Assembly (NCBI RefSeq): GCF_001866645.1
Contig: NZ_MLYP01000070.1
Span: forward strand, 1-64,000
Direction: 5' to 3'
Length of the DNA stretch: 64,000 bases
DNA from: Streptomyces colonosanans
Lineage (GTDB): Bacteria; Actinomycetota; Actinomycetes; Streptomycetales; Streptomycetaceae
A program made the position numbers and the translations under genes. This document shows, piece by piece, positions 46,767 through 53,255 of this stretch. The notes beneath the pieces were generated by a model. It saw only the letters and a list, made by a program, of their open reading frames with translations. It was not told where the DNA came from and did not search any database. Numbering within the stretch: the stretch's first letter is position 1; every line of letters begins with the position of its first letter.

Positions 46767-49022
46767 TCAGAGGCTCTCGGTGAGCGGCACGGGGCGGCTG
46801 GGCACCGGAACGGTCGTGAGCGGGGCCTCCGGCCGGTTCTCCAGGTCCAAGAGGGCCGGGCGGCGGTCGGCCAGGGGCACCACCGCCGGCAGCCAGGCGT
46901 TCGCCCCGTGCACGACCCGGCGTACGACCCGCTCGGCGACGCGCCCGTCGTCGTGCGGGCAGAAGCGCTCGCGGAACCGGGACCGCAGCTGTGCCGAGCG
47001 CGAGCCGCACCAGTGCCCCGTCGCGAAGATGTCGATCAGCTCGTCCTCGTCGCGCGCGATCGCGCCCGGTGGGAAGCCGCGCAGGTCGAAGTAGGTGCCA
47101 CGGGTCGCCTCATACGTCTCCCAGTCGTCGGTGTACAGGACGATCGGCCGGTCGAGATTCGCGTAGTCGAACATCAGAGCGGAGTAGTCGGTGATCAGGA
47201 CGTCCGCGGCCAGGCAGAGCGTCTCGACGCTCGGACGGTCGCTGACGTCGATCAGCCGGTCGCCGGTGGTCCGGGTCAGCGGCTCGCCGTACGAGGGGTG
47301 CGCACGGGTCAGCAGTACGAAGCGCGAGCCGAGTCGGCGCAGAACGCGCTCGAGATCGAGGGCCGGGCGCTGACCGTGGCAGTAGTCGCGGTACGTCGGC
47401 GCGTACAGGATCGCGACGGCGCCCTCCGGGATGCCGAGCGCCTGGCGCAGCCGGGCCACGTCCGCCGAGGTCGCCCGGGCGAAGGCGTCGTTGCGGGGGA
47501 GCCCGTACTCCAGGGTCGTGTACCCGGACGGGAACACCCGCTCCCAGACGACGGTGGAGTGGCGGTTCCCGGACACCACGTAGTCCCAGGTGTCGGCCGA
47601 GCGCAGCATCCGGTCGACGTCCGTGCCGCGGGCGACGGCCGGACGGTCCCTGAGGTCCAGGCCCATGCGCTTGAGCGGGGTGCCCTGCCGGGTCTGGATC
47701 ACGATCTGGCCGGGGCGCTTGACCATCCGGTCGTCGAAGTCGGCGTTGTGGACGAGGTACTTGGAACGGGCCAGCGCCGTCCAGTACGCCGCCGAGCCGG
47801 GCCGCAGCCGGCGCGTGGCGGACGGGATGGTGTGGTGGTGCTCGGGGCGTGCGATCCACGCGGTGCGGATCTGTGGGGCCAGGCTGCGGAACGCGGACTC
47901 CAGAGCTCCCGGGTTGCAGCCGTACACGCCCCCCGCGTCACGCGTGAAGACGGCCCGGTCGGCGCGCAGGGGCAGACGCAGCTGGATGCGGTAGTGCACC
48001 CGGAGCGCGGCGGCGGCCAGACCGCGGCTCGCCTTCCTGGCCAGGCGTCCCGTACGGCGCGCGAGACGGGATGCCAGGGACAGCAGGCGGTAGGTGCGAT
48101 GGCTGCCGAAGCGGACCAGCAGATGACGCGGGCGGAGCGGGGCGCCGGGGACTCGGTGGCGCAGGTAGTGGGCGCGGGCCCGGCGCAGGAACTCGGCGTG
48201 GCTGCCGCGGGGCAGCCGGCCGCGTCGGACGAAGACGGTGGCCAGATGGTCGACCATGCGCTGGAACAGCACCGGCCGCCAGGGGGCGAGTTCGGGATGT
48301 GCGTCGAGGTGTGCGAAGACCCGGTCGTACTGGTCGAAGACGTCGAAGTGCCTGCGGCTGGTCGTGCGGAGGATGCTGCCCTGGCGGCGCTGGCGGTAGT
48401 GGACGCAGACCCGGTCGAGGGTGGCGATCGTGTCCGCGGTCAGCAGTACCGGGAACGTCCAGGGTGTGTCCTCGTAGTAGCCGGGCGGGAAGGTGAAGCC
48501 CCCGCGCTCGACGAAGTCACGGCGGTACGCCTTGTTCCACACCACCATCAGCACCGACAGCAGACCGGGGCGGTCGTCGAGCCGGAAGGGCGCGGGGCCG
48601 TCCTCGGTGAGCAGGCCCGCGAGCCGGTTGCGGACCGTCTTCCCGGTCCAGTAGGTACGGGCGTAGTCGAAGATCAGGACGTCCGGGTCCGAGGTGGCCT
48701 CGAGCCGGTCGGCGATGCCCTGGAGTGCGTCCGGGGTCAGCGTGTCGTCGCTGTCCAGGAAGAGCAGATAGTCTCCGCTCGCCTGCGCGAGGCCCGCGTT
48801 GCGGGCCCGGCCGAGCCCCACGTTCTCCGGCAGGTGCAGCGGGCGCACGCGGGGATCGCGGGCGGCCAGCTCGTCGATGATCGCCCCGCAGGCGTCGGGC
48901 GAGCAGTCGTCGACCGCGATCACTTCGAGGTCCGTGTACGACTGCTCCAGCACGGAGGTGAGGCATTCCTCGAGGTACGCCTGAACCTTGTACGCGGGGA
49001 CGATGACACTGAACCTGGGCAA
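46767..49022 (-). CDS. GT2-TagF-type fusion with His-to-Gln change (copy D)
   Basis: The 751-residue protein begins MPRFSVIVPAYKVQAYL and has an intact GT2 domain with AVDDCSPDA (about 36-44) and LFLDSDDTL (about 88-96). In the phosphotransferase half the HGTPLK motif reads RQGTPLK, with Gln446 at the TagF histidine position. The later TRAHPS histidine and DYSALMFDYANLDRP remain. It is closest in plan to copy B. The start is a TTG at 49022, judged by alignment of the MPRFS opening with copies B and C; the nearby ATG at 49029 is out of frame. It is first in the D-C-B series and stands behind the terminator of the sugar importer operon. Confidence 0.87.
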   Translation of the reverse strand: MPRFSVIVPAYKVQAYLEECLTSVLEQSYTDLEVIAVDDCSPDACGAIIDELAARDPRVRPLHLPENVGLGRARNAGLAQASGDYLLFLDSDDTLTPDALQGIADRLEATSDPDVLIFDYARTYWTGKTVRNRLAGLLTEDGPAPFRLDDRPGLLSVLMVVWNKAYRRDFVERGGFTFPPGYYEDTPWTFPVLLTADTIATLDRVCVHYRQRRQGSILRTTSRRHFDVFDQYDRVFAHLDAHPELAPWRPVLFQRMVDHLATVFVRRGRLPRGSHAEFLRRARAHYLRHRVPGAPLRPRHLLVRFGSHRTYRLLSLASRLARRTGRLARKASRGLAAAALRVHYRIQLRLPLRADRAVFTRDAGGVYGCNPGALESAFRSLAPQIRTAWIARPEHHHTIPSATRRLRPGSAAYWTALARSKYLVHNADFDDRMVKRPGQIVIQTRQGTPLKRMGLDLRDRPAVARGTDVDRMLRSADTWDYVVSGNRHSTVVWERVFPSGYTTLEYGLPRNDAFARATSADVARLRQALGIPEGAVAILYAPTYRDYCHGQRPALDLERVLRRLGSRFVLLTRAHPSYGEPLTRTTGDRLIDVSDRPSVETLCLAADVLITDYSALMFDYANLDRPIVLYTDDWETYEATRGTYFDLRGFPPGAIARDEDELIDIFATGHWCGSRSAQLRSRFRERFCPHDDGRVAERVVRRVVHGANAWLPAVVPLADRRPALLDLENRPEAPLTTVPVPSRPVPLTESL

Positions 49023-49140
49023 GGGGCATCCATGGGGATCGACACGGGCATACTGCCCGGAAACGGCCGATGGAGTGGTTTGGTTACGCCGGACGCGGCA
49101 TGTGGGGGAACGCCGCCGGAAACCCCCAGGTGAACGACGA

Positions 49141-49167
49141 GGGGTGGACCGGACTGCGGTCCACCCC
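49141..49167 (-). terminator. Terminator of the sugar importer operon
   Basis: An 11-bp perfect stem (GGGGTGGACCG with its complement) closes a GACTG loop 22 bases beyond the stop of the last permease gene. Confidence 0.85.
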
Positions 49168-49188
49168 TGAACTGCCGTACCGAAAGCG

Positions 49189-50097
49189 CTACTTGACGGC
49201 GCCCGCCATGACGCCCGACACGAACTGCCGCTGGAAGGCGAAGAACACCGCCAGCGGGATCACCATCGAGATGAACGCGCCCGGCGCCAGGACGTCGATG
49301 TTGTTGCCGAACTGGCGTACCTGGGTCTGCAGTGCCACCGTGATCGGCTGCGTGCCCGACTTGGTGAACACCAGGGCGACCAGCATGTCGTTCCACACCC
49401 ACAGGAACTGGAAGATGGCGAGGCTCGCGATCGCGGGACCGCCGAGCGGCATCACGACCCGGGTGAACAGCCGCAGTTCGCCCGCGCCGTCCAGACGTGC
49501 CGCCTCCAGCAGTTCCCGGGGGATCTCCGCGAAGAAGTTCCGCAGCAGGAACACCGCGAAGGGCAGCCCGAAGCCCGTGTGGAAGAGGATCACTCCGAAG
49601 ACCGTGCCGAACAGCCCGATCTTCCCGAACAGCTCGGCGATCGGGATCAGCGCCACCTGTACGGGCACGACCAGCAGACCGACCACGCCCAGGAACCACC
49701 AGTCGCGGCCCGGGAACTCCATCCAGGCGAAGGCGTAGGCCGCGAAAGAGCCGACCGCCACCACCAGGAGGGTCGCCGGGACGGTGATCAGGACCGTGTT
49801 CACCAGTGAGCTGGTGATGTCGCTGTTCTCCAGCAGCTTCTGGTAGCTCTCGAAGGTCAGTTGGGAAGGCTTGCTGAAGACCGTCCACCAGCCGGACGCG
49901 CTCATGTCGGACGGCTTGCGCAGCGAGGCCAGCAGCAGACCGATCGTCGGCACCAGCCAGAACAGGCCGACCAGGATGAGGAAGATGCGCAGCAGCCCGC
50001 CGCCTGCGCCTTCCACGAGCCGTGCGCCGAGAGACCGCTTCGCCTTGACGACGGTGACGGACGCCGCCTTCGGAACACTTTCGGCCTGGGTCGTCAT
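49189..50097 (-). CDS. Carbohydrate ABC importer permease, MalG type
   Basis: The 302-residue protein has six membrane segments and the ATPase-contact EAA motif ELLEAARLDGAGELRLFTRV near residue 205. This places it in the MalG/CUT1 family. Together with the neighbouring MalF-type permease and binding protein it forms an oligosaccharide or sugar importer. The ATG at 50097 follows GGGAGGTGCGGCG and overlaps the stop of a mini-ORF as ATGA. No ATPase gene is in the operon, so a shared ATPase such as MsiK is expected. The sugar is unknown. Confidence 0.93.
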   Translation of the reverse strand: MTTQAESVPKAASVTVVKAKRSLGARLVEGAGGGLLRIFLILVGLFWLVPTIGLLLASLRKPSDMSASGWWTVFSKPSQLTFESYQKLLENSDITSSLVNTVLITVPATLLVVAVGSFAAYAFAWMEFPGRDWWFLGVVGLLVVPVQVALIPIAELFGKIGLFGTVFGVILFHTGFGLPFAVFLLRNFFAEIPRELLEAARLDGAGELRLFTRVVMPLGGPAIASLAIFQFLWVWNDMLVALVFTKSGTQPITVALQTQVRQFGNNIDVLAPGAFISMVIPLAVFFAFQRQFVSGVMAGAVK

Positions 50098-50189
50098 CGC
50101 CGCACCTCCCGCCGCAGCCTGCGGATGTTGCTGCATTTTCCCGGGGGGCAGCCCCCGGACCCCCGGCCGAGTGCCCGCCGCGACCTCAT
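50094..50189 (-). CDS. Second 31-codon mini-ORF in the 92-bp repeat
   Basis: On the minus strand an ATG at 50189 behind GGGAGGTGCGGCG opens 31 codons that end at a TGA overlapping the MalG-type start (ATGA). The peptide ends NIRRLRREVRR, the same C-terminus as the MalF-type permease. It is a by-product of the duplication and may serve only to carry ribosomes on to the next gene. Confidence 0.4.
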   Translation of the reverse strand: MRSRRALGRGSGGCPPGKCSNIRRLRREVRR

Positions 50190-50281
50190 CGCCGCACCTC
50201 CCGCCGCAGCCTGCGGATGTTGCTGCATTTTCCCGGGGGGCAGCCCCCGGACCCCCGGCCGAGTGCCCGCCGCGACCTCAT
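50186..50281 (-). CDS. First 31-codon mini-ORF in the 92-bp repeat
   Basis: Identical in sequence to the other mini-ORF. Its ATG at 50281 overlaps the stop of the MalF-type gene (ATGA), and its own TGA overlaps the start of the second mini-ORF. Ribosomes finishing the permease can in principle restart here and again at each ATGA. Confidence 0.4.
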   Translation of the reverse strand: MRSRRALGRGSGGCPPGKCSNIRRLRREVRR

Positions 50282-51618
50282 CGCCGCACCTCCCGCCGCA
50301 GCCTGCGGATGTTGAACAGCATCACCGGGATGACGAGCAGCAGCAGGAACACCGCGATCGCGCTCGCGATGCCCGGCTGGTCCTCCGAGAAGCCCTTCCG
50401 GTACAGCTCCAGGGCCAGTACGTTCGCGTCGTGCTGGGACGAGCCCGGCGGGATGATGAAGACCAGGTCGAAGATCTTCAGCACGTTGATCATCAGCGTG
50501 ACGACGACGACCGCGAGCACGGGCGCCAGCAGGGGCACGGTGACCCTCCGGAACACCTGCCACTCGTTCGCGCCGTCGACCCGCGCCGCCTCCAGCAGCT
50601 CCCGTGGCATGCCTGCGAGCCCCGCCCCGATCAGCACCATCGCGAAACCGGCCCACATCCATACATACGCGCCGATGACGGCGGGGGTGACGAGGGTCGG
50701 GCCGAGCCATTCGACACCGTTGTACGGCTCCCTGAAGTTGTCGGCCGGAAGCCGCAGCCGCGCCCCGTCCGCGGCGGCCGGGAGCGTGAACGTGCCATCG
50801 GCGGCCGTCTTGGTGGAGGCGACCACGCTGCCGCCCTTCACCGCCTCGATCCGCATACCCGCGTAGCCCTGCTCGGAGGGGTCCACCGCGCCCAGCTTCC
50901 CGACGCCCTTGCCGCGGGTGAAGTCCTGCCAGGCCGTGCCGGTGACCTTCCCGGGTTCCGGCTTCGCCTGGACGGCCGGCTTCGTGTTCTTGGGCATCTT
51001 GTCGGGGGCGACGCCCACGAGCGGGAGCACGACCGGCCGGCCGCTGTGCACGGTCGCGTGGGTGATGAAGCCGCCCTGATCGGCTTCGAGGGGCGAGCGG
51101 CGGCCCGGGTGCGCGTTCGGGAACGCGGACGATTCGGCGAACGTGTCGTGCACGCCCACCCACACCGCGTTGAGGGCGCCCTTGCTCGGGTCGGCGTCGT
51201 ACACCAGCCGGAAGATGATCCCCGCGGCGAGCATCGAGATCGCCATCGGCATGAAGACGACCAGCTTGAACGCCGTGCCCCAGCGCACCCGTTCGGTGAG
51301 CACCGCGAAGATCAGACCCAGCGCGGTCGCGACGGTCGGCGCGAACACCACCCAGATGATGTTGTTCTTCAGGGCGGTGCGGACGCTGTCGTCCGTGAAC
51401 AGGGCCTTGTAGTTGTCGAATCCGGCGAAGGAGTCGCCGGACTGGTCGAGGAAGCTGCGGATCAGCGAGTACCCGATCGGGTAGACCACGAGCGCGCCGA
51501 GCAGCACCAGGGCGGGCAGCAGGAAGAGGACTGCCACGGCCTTACGGGTGCCGGTCACGCTCTTGCGCGTACGGGCCTCGGGCTCCGGTGCGGGGCCCGA
51601 GGCCGTGACCGACGTCAT
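50278..51618 (-). CDS. Carbohydrate ABC importer permease, MalF type with large external insertion
   Basis: The 446-residue protein is about 140 residues longer than usual CUT1 permeases. Three membrane segments (about 27-50, 84-107, 116-138) are followed by a hydrophilic insertion of roughly residues 145-303. Further helices and the EAA motif ELLEAARVDGANEWQVFRRV (about 340-359) come after it. The insertion contains TAADGTFTLP, like carboxypeptidase-regulatory beta folds. E. coli MalF also has a large external loop between helices 3 and 4 that touches the binding protein, so a docking role is inferred. The ATG at 51618 follows GAGGAG. The gene end is the source of the 92-bp repeat. Confidence 0.92.
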   Translation of the reverse strand: MTSVTASGPAPEPEARTRKSVTGTRKAVAVLFLLPALVLLGALVVYPIGYSLIRSFLDQSGDSFAGFDNYKALFTDDSVRTALKNNIIWVVFAPTVATALGLIFAVLTERVRWGTAFKLVVFMPMAISMLAAGIIFRLVYDADPSKGALNAVWVGVHDTFAESSAFPNAHPGRRSPLEADQGGFITHATVHSGRPVVLPLVGVAPDKMPKNTKPAVQAKPEPGKVTGTAWQDFTRGKGVGKLGAVDPSEQGYAGMRIEAVKGGSVVASTKTAADGTFTLPAAADGARLRLPADNFREPYNGVEWLGPTLVTPAVIGAYVWMWAGFAMVLIGAGLAGMPRELLEAARVDGANEWQVFRRVTVPLLAPVLAVVVVTLMINVLKIFDLVFIIPPGSSQHDANVLALELYRKGFSEDQPGIASAIAVFLLLLVIPVMLFNIRRLRREVRR

Positions 51619-51651
51619 CGCCGGCTCACTCCTCGTACGGTCATGCCCGGC

Positions 51652-53070
51652 TCAGTTCCCGTACGCCTTCGCCGCGTCCGCCTCCAGCTTCGCCTGGGTG
51701 CCCGCGACGTCCTTCGGGTTCCTCAGGAAGTCCTGGAGGTCCTTCCACTCGCCCTTGCCGGGGGTGCCGCCGAAGGCCTGCGGGGCCTGGTCGGACATGT
51801 CGAAGCGGAAGTTGTCGCCGGCCGCGATCAGCGCCTGGGCCATCGTCTGCTGGACCGCGTTCGGGTACGCGGACATCGCGACCGACTTGTTGGGCGAGAG
51901 ATAGCCGCCGAGCTTGGCCTGGATGGTCGCCGCGTCCGGCGAGGCCAGGAAGGTGACCAGTGCCTGCGCCGCCTTGGAGTCCTTGAGGACGACGGCCGCG
52001 TCGCCGCCGGTGACCACCGGGGCCTGACCGCCCACGGCCGGGAAGGGGAACACCTTCGCGTCCGTGCCGATCTTCGCCTTGGTCTCGCCGATGTTGACCT
52101 GTGCGAAGTCGCCCTCGTAGACCATGGCGGCCTTCGGCTGGTCACCACCGGTGAAGGTCTGGGTGACCGAGGCCGGGAACTCGGTCTGCAAGGCGCCCTT
52201 GGTACCGCCCGCGAGGTAGTCCTTCTTGCCCCAGATATGGGCGAGCGTGGTGAGCGCCTCCTTCACGGACGGGTCCGTCCACTTGATCTTGTGCTGGGCG
52301 AGCTGGTCGTACTTCTTGGGGCCGGCCTGGGAGAGGTAGACGTTCTCGAACCAGTCGGTGAGGGTCCACCCGTCGGCGCCGCCGACGGAGAAGGGGGTGA
52401 CACCGGAGTCGTACACGGCCTGGGCCGCCGTCATCAGCTCCTGCCAGGTCTTCGGCTCCTTGGCGCCCGCGCCCTCGAAGACCTTCGCGTTGTACCAGAC
52501 CAGGGACTTGTTGGCGGCCTTGTAGTAGACGCCGTACCGCTTGCCGTTGACCGAGCCGATGTCCTGCCAGCCCTGCGAGTAGTTCTTGGCCAGCTCCGCC
52601 TGCGCCTCGGGGCCGAGGGGCTTGGCCCACCCCCGGTCGACGGCCTGCTTGATGGCGCCGGGCTGCGGAAGCAGCGCGACATCCGGCGGCTGCCCACCGG
52701 CGATCTTCGAACCGAGGAAGTTGATGACCGGGTCCTGGGCGGGCACATAAGTGACCTTGGCACCGGTGCGCTTCTCGAACTCGGCGAGGACCTTCTTGAA
52801 GTTGGCCTGCTCGCCGCCGGTCCAGACGGCGGCGATCTCCAGGTTCTGGCCGTCCAGCCGGGGGAGCGTTACCGTGCCGCCGCTCTCCTTGCCACCGCTG
52901 CTGCTGCTTGCCTTGTCGCCGCCGTCCTTGTTGTTGTCGCTGCTGCAGCCGGCCAGCGCGAGCGCCCCGGCGATCACGGCGGCCGCCGTGGCCTGTGCGG
53001 CTCGGCGGGTTCTGCGTGGGGGGTGCGTGGAGCGTTTCTGAGACCTGCGAATACGAAGAGTGCTGTGCAT
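51652..53070 (-). CDS. Sugar-binding lipoprotein of the ABC importer
   Basis: The 472-residue protein has a signal peptide ending in the lipobox LALAGC (Cys42 lipidated). A Ser/Gly/Lys-rich linker and a family 1 extracellular solute-binding domain follow (WTGGEQANFKKVLAEFEKRT cut at twenty, AANKSLVWYNAKVF). It captures a carbohydrate outside the membrane and delivers it to the MalF/MalG-type permeases encoded next, 33 bases downstream. The start is ATG 53070 with a weak ribosome-binding site. An inverted repeat lies just upstream. No glycosidase or regulator gene adjoins, so the substrate is open. Confidence 0.94.
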   Translation of the reverse strand: MHSTLRIRRSQKRSTHPPRRTRRAAQATAAAVIAGALALAGCSSDNNKDGGDKASSSSGGKESGGTVTLPRLDGQNLEIAAVWTGGEQANFKKVLAEFEKRTGAKVTYVPAQDPVINFLGSKIAGGQPPDVALLPQPGAIKQAVDRGWAKPLGPEAQAELAKNYSQGWQDIGSVNGKRYGVYYKAANKSLVWYNAKVFEGAGAKEPKTWQELMTAAQAVYDSGVTPFSVGGADGWTLTDWFENVYLSQAGPKKYDQLAQHKIKWTDPSVKEALTTLAHIWGKKDYLAGGTKGALQTEFPASVTQTFTGGDQPKAAMVYEGDFAQVNIGETKAKIGTDAKVFPFPAVGGQAPVVTGGDAAVVLKDSKAAQALVTFLASPDAATIQAKLGGYLSPNKSVAMSAYPNAVQQTMAQALIAAGDNFRFDMSDQAPQAFGGTPGKGEWKDLQDFLRNPKDVAGTQAKLEADAAKAYGN

Positions 53071-53103
53071 TACTGCCCCGTTCTTCGTTCCTCGTCGAAC
53101 GTC

Positions 53104-53123
53104 GAGCGCTGTTTTGTGCGCTC
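53104..53123. promoter_or_regulatory. Inverted repeat ahead of the sugar importer operon
   Basis: GAGCGC-8-GCGCTC, 33 bases ahead of the binding-protein ATG. Position and symmetry suit a LacI/ROK-type operator that silences the importer without substrate. The rest of the 185-base gap shows nothing else. Confidence 0.45.
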
Positions 53124-53255
53124 TGGTCTACGCGCGGTCGTTCGGGGCGGCAAGAGCACCTGCACTGTCAACCAGGCGATCGTGACCGCGTCGTGACGTG
53201 CCGTCAGTGACGAGACCTTCCCACTCGGCACAGGCCGGACATACGGCACCCGGCG

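Larger units (their letters stand above)
50094..50314. repeat. Perfect 92-bp tandem repeat, 2.4 copies, between two permease genes
   Basis: Copies cover 50094-50185 and 50186-50277 with no difference, and a 37-base partial copy (50278-50314) is the 3' end of the MalF-type gene. Each unit therefore consists of 37 bases of that gene's end plus 55 bases containing a hairpin (CCGGGGG-4-CCCCCGG, at 50141-50158 and 50233-50250). Each unit also contains the ribosome-binding site GGGAGG and an ATGA stop-start overlap. Confidence 0.95.

Noticed and set aside
28204..49022. Glycopolymer locus as a genomic island
   Set aside because: There is no integrase, tRNA boundary, direct repeat or composition change in the genes. 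The A+T-rich gaps alone are not enough to claim transfer.
50094..50314. The 92-bp array as a CRISPR or integron-type repeat
   Set aside because: There are no unique spacers: the units are directly adjacent and identical, and they derive partly from the 3' end of the neighbouring gene.
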